From positions 62,001 through 126,000 of the forward strand of contig JAWPHD010001274.1 of NCBI GenBank assembly GCA_037043455.1: DNA of 64,000 bases. Direction: 5' to 3'. Under the pieces are notes generated by a model that ran no database searches, was not told the origin of the DNA, and was given only the letters and a program-made list of their open reading frames with translations. Positions 1-10,900 of the stretch are shown here, piece after piece. The stretch is from Cyrtodaria siliqua (taxonomy: Eukaryota > Mollusca > Bivalvia > Adapedonta > Hiatellidae). The translations under genes were made by a program, and so were the position numbers. How positions within the stretch are numbered: position 1 is the first letter of the stretch; every line of letters starts with the position of its first letter.

Positions 1-818
1 CTATCCCGTCTTATTCGGATGGCAATAAGGGTAATTGTCTGCATGTGCACTATCCCGTTTTATTGGGATGGCAATAAGGGTAATTTTCTGCATGTACACT
101 ATCCCGTTTTATTGGGATGGCAATAAGGGTAATTGTCTGCATGTACACTATCTTGTTTTATTGGGATGGCGATAAGGGTAATTGTCTGCATGTACACTAT
201 CCCGTCTTATTGGGATGGCAATAAGGGTAATTGTCTGTATGTACACTATCCCGTCTTATTGGGTTGGCAGTAAGGGTAATTGTCTGCATGTACACTATCC
301 CGTCTTATTGGGTTGGCAGTAAGGTTAATTGTCTGCATGTACACTATCCCGTCTTATTGGGATGGCAATAAGGGTAATTGTCTGCATGTACACTATCCCG
401 TCTTATTGGGTTGGCAGTAAGGGTAATTGTCTGCATGTACACTATCCCGTCTTATTGGGTTGGCAATAAGGGTAATTGTCTGTATGTACACTATCCCGTC
501 TTATTGTGTTGGCAATAAGGGTAATTGTCTGCATGTACACTATCCTGTCATATTGGGTTGGCAATAAGGGTAATTGTCTGCATGTACACTATCCCGTCTT
601 ATTGGGTTGGCAATAAGGGTAATTGTCTGCATGTACACTATCCCGTCCTATTGGGTTGGCAATAAGGGTAATTGTCTGCATGTACACTATCCCGTCTTAT
701 TGGGTTGGCAATAAGGGTAATTGTCTGCATGTACACTATACCGTCTTATTGGGTTGGCAATAAGGGTAATTGTCTGTATGTACACTATCCCGTCTTATTG
801 GGATGACAATAAGGGTAA
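1..818. repeat. 49-bp minisatellite, about 16.7 units, cut by the left edge
   Basis: Direct tandem repeat with a period of 49 bp. Each unit runs from TATCCCGTCTTATTGGG through GGCAATAAGGGTAATTG to GCATGTACAC. Units differ by a few substitutions, such as GGGATGG versus GGGTTGG and GCAATAAG versus GCAGTAAG. The array begins before the window. It ends where the sequence passes into non-LTR retrotransposon DNA. Confidence 0.95.
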
Positions 819-1755
819 GAGTAAGGTTTGGTGCACCTAAACACCCAGCAGACGTTTTGCCACTGACATTTCCATGAAAGCATCAATTATAAAGCATCAA
901 TATTATCTCCATGGCCATATCTGTGAATCTGTCTCACATGCAAAATATCTTGGCGTGGATATATCAACTGACATGAGCTGGAACACCCACATTTCCAAGA
1001 TCTCTACAACTGCAAATAAAACCTTTGGCTTTCTAAAAAGAAATATCACCACTAAAAACAAACAGGTCCGTCAGCTTGCCTATACAACTCTAGTGCGTCC
1101 ACAAGTGGAATATGCATCAACAGTCTGGAGACCTTATACATTGACCAACATTAATAAAATCGAAATGACCCAGATACGGGCCATCAGATGGGTAAAGCAC
1201 GACTTCTCGCCTTACTCAAGTGTCACTGCTATGCAGGAAAGTCTGGGCTGGAGAACGCTTAAACACAAGAGAATTGATGCAAGATTTATTATGTTCTTTA
1301 AGATCTACCATGGTCATGTTGCTATTAATTTACCTAATTATATTCAGAAACCCCTCAGAATGACAAAATCAATGCACCAATTAAGCTTTAGGCAGATCCA
1401 AGTCTCCAAAGACTATCAGAAATATTACTTTTTTCCACATTCGATTGTACTCTGGAATCAACTGCCAAGTCACATTGTGACTATCCCAGGCACTGATCTT
1501 GATTCGTTCAAGCAGTCTGTGGCTACAATCCAGTACTAGGCCAGCGCACTGTTTTTATCTTTCACCTTTTATCTTTCACTTTTTAGTCTCACTAACCTAA
1601 CCTAACACATCTTGTTTCCTTTTTTTCACTATTGATAATAAAACCCTTTATTGTCAATTTTATCCTCTCACTTCTTACTAACGGCGCGCACTTATTCCTG
1701 CCTGTTACACTTAAAAAAAGGAGTCGGCAGTACAGCATAGATAGATAGAGGTAGT
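819..1755 (+). mobile_element. 3' end of a non-LTR (LINE) retrotransposon, 5'-truncated
   Basis: A 221-codon open frame (874-1539) reads as the C-terminal thumb and connection part of a non-LTR reverse transcriptase. It has the YLGVDIS block, then a stretch with NKTFGFLKRN, and then the LVRPQVEYASTVW block that is typical of the end of jockey/CR1-type ORF2 proteins. The catalytic palm is missing, so this is a 5'-truncated copy, as is usual for target-primed insertions. After the stop comes an AT-rich 3' UTR and a short (TAGA)n-like tail near 1738-1752. The 5' junction falls directly at the end of the 49-bp minisatellite. Clade assignment is uncertain. Confidence 0.85.
874..1539 (+). pseudogene. 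Reverse transcriptase C-terminal fragment (non-LTR ORF2)
   Basis: 221 codons with no internal stop, but only the last part of an ORF2 protein, which is normally 900 or more residues. The motifs YLGVDIS and RPQVEYASTVW identify the family. The listed Met is simply the first ATG: the frame continues upstream for at least ten codons (PSRRFATDIS), so this is not a real translation start. No endonuclease or YxDD palm motif is present, so it is non-autonomous debris. Confidence 0.8.
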
Positions 1756-2640
1756 CTTAGTGTCAACCATTTTGTGTTTGTGATGTCATATTCCTTTTAT
1801 TAATCCTTGTAATTGTTGTTTGTTTCGATGCGTGTTTTTGGCTGACTTTGGTGCTTGAATTCTACATTTCCTGTTTATATTTACTTGTATTACCGTGATA
1901 GGAGAAAGTGTATGGATGACTTGGCATTTTGAAGGATTGAAAACTTTTCCAATAAAATAGAAAATATCATTGTTAAAAACATTAAAATATTCTTAATTGT
2001 CCATTAAATTTCAGCATTATTAGATATCAGATTTTTTTTCTCTCCTCCAAACTCTTAATCTTAATTTTTCCACATTTTTCCGTCCTCTTTTCCTTTTTGT
2101 ATTTCTTCGCGAATGCCATACCCATACTGGGACGAACGAAATAGGGCGATATGGATAGGGCCGAACATAAAATTCCCAGCAAGCACCTGTCGAGTTTCAA
2201 AATGGCTGCCTATTGTTGACAGTTGCTCCACGACCATTGTCAAGTCAAAAGTACGTCAAATTATAGCTTTATGTTCAGTTCATAGCTGAAAAATGGGTCA
2301 TTAATGACCTTACAATGTCCAACTTTTATATAGTGATTCACATGTGCACCTACAAGAGAAATTTCGTAAATTTAAATAGCCGCTTTCAGAGGACATGTCC
2401 GGGCAAAGACAAACCGAATATTTTGGCAGTTCAGAATTTGCAAATGTTCCTGCTGTGTTACAAAATGCAATTTAAATCACTTGGGAATCGGATTCCCCAT
2501 TCAATAATTAGTTCAATTTAGAGGAAGGTTAGTTGGTAATATACATGTATGGGGTTAGGTGCTGCAGTATCAGTAGATCATATAGGTTTGCCAAGGAAAA
2601 AACGTCAACAAAATATTGGTTATAACTGATATTCGGTACC
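1756..2640. other. Unassigned upstream sequence
   Basis: AT-rich sequence without a supportable gene. A CAAAATGGCTGCC stretch near 2199 resembles a YY1-type site (AANATGGC). It could belong to an upstream promoter, but nothing else supports a start site here. Confidence 0.3.
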
Positions 2641-2775
2641 AGGTGGCCCTGTCAGCTCAGTTGATAGAGCACTCGCCCGTACCAGGCGTTCCCCTTGGTT
2701 TACTTCATTTGCGACGTGGGTAATTTGGTGTACATGTATGTGGGATAGCTGCACCAGGGTCTTAAAAAGGAAAAA
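2641..2775 (+). repeat. tRNA-like SINE head
   Basis: GTCAGCTCAGTTGATAGAGC at about 2650-2669 matches the D-arm/A-box region of a tRNA. No good B box (GGTTCGANNCC) follows at tRNA spacing, so it is a degenerate SINE 5' end rather than a tRNA gene. The body beyond about 2775 is not recognised. Confidence 0.45.
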
Positions 2776-2964
2776 GGGGGAGGAGTACTATCATGAGGGA
2801 GAGGAACTACCCTTGTTAGCACAGGCTTGCATTACGACAGTATTAGTATAGAAGGATAAAGAGAAGGAGAGATGTCTATAGACTATTAGTGTTAAGCCTT
2901 CTCAATGTCAATTACAAAATAGCTACCAAAGCAACTGCAAATCAAATTTAAACCTGTTTTTATC
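2776..2964. other. Unassigned upstream sequence
   Basis: Purine-rich stretch (AAAAAGGAAAAAGGGGGAGG near 2765-2785), possibly the tail of the SINE. No gene is seen. Confidence 0.25.
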
Positions 2965-3145
2965 TCATATCGTAAGTAGTGCACAGACTGGCTTAATTAA
3001 CAGATGGTACATTGGTGAACACATAAGACTACTATTCGAAATTTTGGAATACATCTTAGATGACTTCAATATTCCATCCATATTTTTTTTCTGACTTCGA
3101 AAAGGCTTCCGACAGCTGTCTAAAACACTTTAACTTCTGGAGCTC
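2965..3145 (+). pseudogene. Non-LTR reverse transcriptase palm fragment
   Basis: Translation from about 2976 gives SAQTGLINRWYIGEHIRLL followed by FEILEYILDDFNIPSI. After a single-base frame change at the poly-T run near 3085 it gives SDFEKASDS. This corresponds to the QTGF.(G)RYIGENIR block and motif A (DFEKAFDS) of LINE reverse transcriptases. The catalytic Asp is visible but the frame is broken, so this is a degraded fragment. It need not come from the same insertion as the one at 819-1755. Confidence 0.75.
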
Positions 3146-3786
3146 TGGTTTACCGCTGTTTTATTATATATAAACTATGCCGATGTTACCAGCTATTAAA
3201 GTTTATAAAACAATGGGAAGCATTCTTGTAGATATACCCCACTCCTTGAGACAACACACCCCCACCCACCCATATGCCACCCAGACCCCACAACTTCCCT
3301 GCCTATCCCTGTCCCTAAAATCTGAACAAAATGCAAAATGCATTATACCTGTCAATAAATAGCTCCTTGTAGGCTATACTTCTTTAAAATCCTTTCACTT
3401 ACTAAATACTAAACACAGGTATAAAATATACTTCAAACTGCATCTAAACAAATTGTGATCCTCAAAAATATTGATCACCTGAAAATAAACTCCCTCTCAC
3501 ATCCACCCCATAAAATTCAAATTTAATTTTCCCTCCCTTAAATTATTTCTGTGGAAGACCCTGTAAGTAGTTACGTCCCTGCCACAAATGACAGCCACAA
3601 CAGTATTAAGAGACATGTAAAATCTCACAATTATTTATAAACATGATGAACATCTCGCACATTTCCTCAAGTTTTGAAACAAATATCATGATCTACAAGT
3701 TTACATTTCACGATATTGAATTTGCCAGAAAAAACTAAGGAATTCCAAATTTATTTTTAAAAACTGGTACATGATACATTTACTTC
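3146..3786. other. Unassigned AT-rich upstream sequence
   Basis: No coding signal. C-rich patches (CACCCCCACCCACCC near 3260) are low complexity. Confidence 0.3.
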
Positions 3787-4280
3787 CAGGGCCGTTGATC
3801 TGCCAATTTTGGGTCCGTTTACCGGACGCATTCCCCTCCAAAAAGTGTGTCTTTTTCCCCCATTTCAGTCTCAAAATTCCCCCTCAATAAAAAATTAAAA
3901 ACAAAACTTCTGGTACGTAAAATATTGAGTACGAAATTTGTAGACTGTGTCCCTTTTCTTACTTAATCACTTTCATTTACGTCAAATTTATTGTCGCACC
4001 GTCTATTTTTTCCAAATCTAACGGCAGTGTTATACCTATTGATGAAGTGTTGCAGAAAATAAAAAAGTCTTAAACTGTTATACAGTGTAGTCTGTTTTTT
4101 ATTACTTAAACATAACTCTAAACTGTATATAATACAAATAAAACGTGTAGACTATTTAAAACAATGATTATAATCAAAATTATGGCCACAAAATAATTCC
4201 CCCTTTCCTGTAAAAGTGCACTAAAATTCCCCCACCCAAGGGTATGGGTCGCAGTCCCCCAAAACAGAGTGACGGCCCTG
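3787..4280. mobile_element. 494-bp non-autonomous inverted-repeat element
   Basis: Begins CAGGGCCGT and ends ACGGCCCTG. A 5-bp direct repeat ACTTC flanks both ends (3782-3786 and 4281-4285), as expected for a target-site duplication. Internally both ends share runs of AAATTCCCCC type on opposite strands. There is no transposase, so it is a MITE-like element. CAGGG termini resemble hAT elements, but hAT duplications are normally 8 bp. The superfamily is left open. Confidence 0.65.
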
Positions 4281-4861
4281 ACTTCCCGTGACTGATGTGT
4301 ATTTCTAAATTGCTTATTTAATACACATTCATTGAACACGTCCTTACTCGCTAACATGACATATTAGAACAAATAATTTGAAATCATTTCATACTTGTTA
4401 CAGTATTGACATATTTTATTCAAGAGCATGTCTTTCTTCATAAATTGTTTATTTTATTTTTCAGGGTCATCTCAAGATCAAATAAAGAATCTTCTGTTGT
4501 ATCTGATCTGGCTACAAGACAAAAGATCAAGCTTTCATCAGCCAGATCAAAACTAATTTAATGAGACTACTAAACTTAATTTTGAAACTTCAGCATTCTG
4601 TGACAAACTACACACAATTTGATGTGAGTAACTGAACTGAAGTATCAAAGGTTGTAAGTGTAACCAGCCTCCATACTTCTACTTACAATGGTCAGCATAG
4701 ACAGAGTTGATAACAGAAGTACACAATTATTACACAACTGTGAGCTCTTGTCCAACTAGTTATGGTCAGATAAACCAGCCAGACAATCTTTACAGGACCG
4801 TGAGCTCTTGACAAACTAATTATGGTCAGATAAAATATTCAGGCAGGACTGACGTGTACAG
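4281..4861. other. Region immediately upstream of CEP164 exon 1
   Basis: Contains a possible acceptor (TTTTTCAG ending at 4464) that could open a 5' UTR exon. A roughly 60-bp unit built on GTGAGCTCTTG is present twice (about 4740-4860). No TATA box or CpG-rich promoter is recognisable. The ACAG at 4858-4861 directly before GAACAAGCGGTCAAGATG could be the acceptor of the first coding exon. Confidence 0.3.
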
Positions 4862-4876
4862 GAACAAGCGGTCAAG

Positions 4877-4943
4877 ATGATGATCAACGACCAGCTGATC
4901 CTGGAGGAGGATTATGACGAGAACTATGTGCCTCCCGAGGATG
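4877..4943 (+). CDS. CEP164: CEP164 exon 1 (residues 1-22)
   Basis: Two adjacent ATGs at 4877 and 4880 open [20 protein letters not shown] and run to a GAGGATG|GTGAGT donor (phase 1). The frame is also open upstream (EQAVK) to a possible acceptor at 4860-4861, so the true start may lie in an earlier exon. The acidic EEDYDE.Y.P block is the family's N-terminal signature. Confidence 0.85.
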
Positions 4944-7900
4944 GTGAGTTTACTGTTCAGTGTGTCTTTTTTTACTGTTTTTACAGGCGTTATCAAGCTG
5001 TATTCCTAACGCCAAAAGATATATTTTTTCCCCAATTTTGAGACAAAAAATGCTCAATTGAAAGCAGAAATTATATATGTTCAACAGTTACACTTTACAA
5101 CTTCAGTGAGAGCATCGCTAGCTGGGGTGACCAAACACCGGAAATCATGTTTTTCAATTTATTGTCTATGTGTTCATAGGCACACAAAAAAACACACCCT
5201 GTGAACGATAAAAATGTATGTGTGTGTTCCATTAATTTTATCCTATTTTTTGTTAGATGTTACATGTATACTGTTTATTTGAGATGTATTTACAGTGTTT
5301 GAAATGCCCAGTGTATCATGTTATTACAATAATTACAATAATTTGAAATTAACATTTGCGAAGTAAATGAGTATGTCAATGAGTGTATTGTTTATAAAAG
5401 TTATATTACAAATATATCAGATTTTAATTTCATATAAGCTGAGTTGTACAGTACATCCATTGTGATGATTGCGTTAACAGTTATCACAATTTTTGAGATT
5501 TGATTTTGCAGAAGTGTACGAGTATGCCCAGTGTATCGGGATAGACCCAGACATTGAACATCACCTCATGTGGATAGCCAAGGAAGGAATAAATGCTCCT
5601 CTTCCTGAAAACTGGAAACCATGGTAACTGTTTGTTTTAAGTTGGGATTCACTGTCAAAGATCATGTTGCAATAAAAACTTTTAAGTGACAATGTTATGA
5701 AAACCTTGTTTTTTTTCCCACATTTCCTTTCATCAAACAAAATAGTTCTTACAAAAGTTATTTTGGTCTAAAAAACAACGTCTATAATAATCTGAATTGT
5801 TTTTTACTAAAATTTAGAGTTTAAATAAATGCAAGTACATTTATTTAAAACTATTGAACATGCATCATTGTTATTGACGTGGTGTGGTGGAGGTAGCCTG
5901 TGATTGACGGGGTATATAAATTACAACTTCATTCTATTCAGTCAAGACCCAAACCAGGACATCTACTACTTCAACTTTGCAACAGGAGAGAGTATATGGG
6001 ACCATCCGTGTGACGAGTTCTATAAAAAGATGGTGAATGATGAACGTCTGAAGTACAAAGTGGGAGGGAAGCAGCAAGGTAAATGATTTTGTCGCAAGAA
6101 TTTTCTAAAATGTAAGTGGGATGACAAATTCTTGCCAACCAACCTATTTTATGTTACTTTAATCCACCCCGAATATACTTTCACCCCATCACCTATTTAT
6201 TAAAAGTGTGTTTCCTCCCATCCCAGGGGAAGTGGCATAGCCATAAGGCCAAACAAAATAATATGTGTGATTCAGGTAACATTGGCAAAAAAATAGGGTA
6301 GGTAGGTAGACCTTTTTTTTTCCTCCCCAATAACGAATTCGATTCTGATAATAAATTTAATATGTTAAATTACTATACCTTGAGTTCGATTTTTTTGCAT
6401 TATCAACAATTATTTTTTTTGATTTTTGCATAAAATTTTTAGGGTCGGCCCCTTAAAATAGGGTCGGTCGGGTTACCTGAACAACACATATTTTTTATGT
6501 GGCCTAACCAGCAAATAAATGTACCTTAAATTTATTATATATTTCTATTTTTTCAATATTCAGGTATGGCAAAGAAGAAAGGTAAACCCGGAAAAGAAGA
6601 TGGAAAGAAAAAGAACAAATTAATACTTGAAAAGGTATGATGGTTAAGATAGATAATAAAGCAGCCAAAATTGTTCATATGTCATTAGTAATTATTGATA
6701 AAGTTCTCTTTATGTAAGGGCTAATCCATTTAAACTTACGTGTTACTCCAGGAAGACACTTTTGAAAATAAACAAATTTGAGTTTAAAGAACCAAATTTT
6801 ATAAAATAGTGTTCATGAGAAGTTTATTAAATTGCTTTCCTGGGGTCCCGGGTATGTTTTAATGGAATAGCACTGTTTATTTAAATAATATAACTGTGTT
6901 TATACACTGACAGTTGATAAATCCATACTGGTCAGTGATTAATTGGCACGGGCACACACAGTTTTCCAATCATATTAATTAAAACATGAACATTGGCTCA
7001 AAAGTTGCATCCCACAATGGCACATGTGTAAAATGTTTGGTAATACCATCCTCAGTTTAGCCGTTTTTTAGAAACTAACCTAACCAACTTCAAACATGCA
7101 ATTTTGAACAGTCAGCCAGGTTACACGTTAATGATAGTTTAATCAATATTCATTTTACATTTATTTTATAACAATTCTTTGGTCTAGACGTTAACGCTTG
7201 GCATTTTAATGACAGCATCTATTACATTATGCTGTGTGTTTATTAATTACAGCAGTTGAATCCACTGAAGGCAGAGCAGAGCCTGGGTACTCCAGCCATC
7301 CACAAACCCATGGCCATGCAGAAGGGTATAGACCAGCCCCAGACCAAACTGTCTGGGGGACAGGCAGGACACCTCGCCCCTATCAGGGTCTCAGCTGGGA
7401 CTAGTGGACAGGTCAGTGATGTCATGAACTAATACCATGCTGTAGGTGATGCAGTCAGATTGGTTATTTTATGTGTTCACAATTTAATGGGTGATTCAAA
7501 GGTTTTCTTAATTGCATTTTTAATCAGGAAAAGTATTTTATTGTTGTATTAAAAGAATATTACAGTAGTCGGAGTGACCTTCAGTATCCATTTGGTATTT
7601 AAAAAAATACTTAAAGAATATATTTTTATTATCATGATGCACAACGGTGAACATCTCACAAGGTTACAATAGGCATCTTGCTGTTTAAACATAAAGGCAA
7701 AAATGTCAACTTTGTATGATTCGTTAAATAAATTCAGCAGAGAATCCAGCACATTTGATTTTCTGGCTAACTGTCTAGTACTTTAACAAGATGTGAACAT
7801 ATAAACTACCTACAATCTGGACAGAGTAAACATTGCATGGTAAAAGCAGGTTGTTTTCTTTTAAATTGAGTACCAGACCCTTGAATTTGGGGGGTGAAAA

Positions 7901-10900
7901 ACATCATTTTGGATTGGATTGGGTGCTTAGCCAAATGATTGAAGGCCGTAACTAATGTGGTAGAACTTGTGGCCCAACCCTTTTGCAAACTAATGTTTGA
8001 CCTCTAAGGTAAAAACGCAAAGACTGCATTTGATTTGTATAATGTGCGTTTATCGACTTGTTTCATTTACTTTGACGATTGCAACATTAATTCTGTATTA
8101 GTGAAACAACACACAGCTTTGGCGATTTCAATAAATATACTTACGATAAACTTGATCTATGTAGCCAAACTTCATGTGTTCTATGAATAAAATATGTTTC
8201 AGAGACAAAAATCATACCATCAGAACAGCATCTGTTTTCCATAGCAGCGCCATTCTAACCTTGTTATTATGTATATTGTGTATATTAGGGTTCCTCGTCT
8301 TCGTCTAGATCTGTAAGTGATCTGCTTGACTATGTAGTCATGTAGAGCAGTCGGGTGCACGTGAAACGCTGCTTTCAAATTGCCACACCCATGACAAAGA
8401 AAGTTATTTAGACTTCATGAAAAATTATTATTTTAAAAACAATAATTTTTTGTGACTGATTTGTTAAGTCCTCCCGACTTAACAAATCCGTCACAAAAAA
8501 TTATATTGCATTACTGGTATTTTTTTTCTTATTAAATATCTGCATCGGCATGGAGTCCGTTGAGTATCTCCAGAACCACTGGATAGATTTTGAGTTTTTT
8601 TTTCGATATTCTTATTTGTAGGTATATAACATTCTAAATTTGTCAATACTGGAGTCTGTAACATTATGCCTACTAGTTTGTCTATTTATAGTCAACATTT
8701 CCTAATTATCAATTTTGTATTAAAAGAAGATATAAATATGTCAAAGGTACAATACCCACATAATTTGAATATACATCTAGCTTTACAACTACTTTACCAA
8801 ATTTATGTCAGATCTATCACCGGAATTAATCAACAATGTGTTTGTGTGGGATAGCAAAAAAGTAAATGAGTAGTCAAAGAATTGTTCATGCAGACAACTA
8901 TAAGTGGCTTTTTGAACTGTGTGTTGATGTAGGCAATTAGTTACATAAATAACTAGTGTTTTTATAAGCTTCAGCTATCAGTGTTTACAAGCAGGGGTGT
9001 AAAAACATCATACCATCAGAACCAGTTTGCATGAATCATCATAATACACATTATGCAAACACATTCCAGCATTATGATTAAACACCATTGTCCGTATGAC
9101 GTAACTCAATGCAAGATGTCATTGTCTGCCACTGTCAGTACATCTGGTTTAACCTTACTCAAAACAGGGTTGGACGTCCAGTCGGTGAGGGCTGCAGATC
9201 CAGTTGTACAGAGGGGTGGGATTATAAGAATCTTTCATGGGTATCCGGTGAATATAAGGAATTCCAGCCCGAGGTAAACGTGTTTTTATTGGAACCGAAG
9301 CTCTGCCGAGGTTCCGATTAAAACACTTATACCGAGGGTTGGAATTCCCTATCTGAACCGAATACCCATGATAGATTATTTTTCTTGCATATCAGAGACA
9401 TGTTGCGCGTTGACGCCGCTAGCTAATAACATTTTGCATGTTTTCCAGCATACCGGATGTTGGCGCGCATGAATTTTATCTCGACCCTAGGGTGAGATGG
9501 AAATATCTAGCCCCGGTAAAATGACGGATATCCTTGTCCGGTATGCAAGAATCCTCAAGAATCCTTTTTCTTGCATAACATGAATAATTACTAAACTCAG
9601 AATTTGAGGACTCTTTTTCCATAGGACTTCCAAGATAAGTGACATTTTCAAGCGCAGTTTTTATTTGCACCCGTGGATAAGATTAGATTTTCCAGTACGT
9701 GTCTGAAATATCCGGAATAAAATAATTATACTGTCATCCACATAATGGAGAGTGATATTAGAACTTATAACAACATGTGCTTGTAACTCCATCAAATTTT
9801 TACTTTTGTTAAAAATACATTTATGACTTAGAGTAGCTATCCTGCCAACAACAGCCACATTTTATTACATATGTACACTGTTTCTAAACCTACTGACGAC
9901 GAGGTATATATATCACATATTTTGAGAATCCCAACTCTATAGACACAATATAAACGGCTTTAGCCAGACCAAACCCCAAAACTGGAGCGTCGAATTAAGA
10001 GTTACCAACTCATAATTCATTTTACGCATATTCAATCACTGATATTTTAAGAACCATTGAATAAACCTTTACTTTTAATCAGCATGTATGCATTAATGTA
10101 TGACTTGAACACATGGATAGAGTTTTGATAAACGGTTTTGTCGAGAAATATTTCCGTTATTTGGCAGGTTAGTTTCTTTCATCAGTAAAGTTATGAAATT
10201 TTTAATCATTGGAGCAAAAAAATGTGAATTGAATTTAATGTTGTTTAACAGCTTATCAACACAGTATAGGTTATAAAGAGCCGCCCCCGAGAGAGGGGAA
10301 GGATGCATAGGAATCCGGGAACCGTGCCCTACTCTTATTATCGAATAGATTCCTATGGTTCTTTAACGTGCTCGGAGGATAGACCGATACACGGGATCGC
10401 CCGGTTTACGTCCCCATCTGACGGACGAGGCTAAGGGAAAGTGTCTTGCTCAAGAACACACTGACGAAACTCAGTGGCACCACGGAGGATTGAACCCGGG
10501 GCTTCCGGTTACAAATCCGCGGCGCTACCGACTGTGCCACGCCAGCAAAAAAATGTGAATAATAATTTTGTGTGCCATTGAACATTATCACAATTAAACG
10601 CAAAAACAAGCACCGGCTGTTGCCCTCTACTAAACATTCCAATTTTTATTTTATTTTGAATAATCCAAATTCAATACATTCTCCTTTAAGTTATTATTTA
10701 ATCTAGAAGTGTAGATATCAAATTTAACAAACGTCTAAATAACAAGTTATTGCTTAAGCATTTCTTAAACATACTTTGTATCTACATATTAGAACACAAC
10801 ACACAGCTCTAAAACTCTACTCATTCTTAACTTTTAAATATTTCATTGCTTGATAATTCAGACAATATTTGTAAGTGCACAATTTCTTCGATATAACACA

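Noticed and set aside
2641..2710. tRNA gene
   Set aside because: Only the 5' half resembles a tRNA. There is no T-arm or B box at the right spacing.
8442..8504. Bacterial-type terminator
   Set aside because: The hairpin is in a eukaryotic intron and is better explained as a foldback.
10500..10543. tRNA gene on the - strand
   Set aside because: A and B boxes are present, but the rest does not fold as a tRNA and the sequence continues as a SINE with target duplications.
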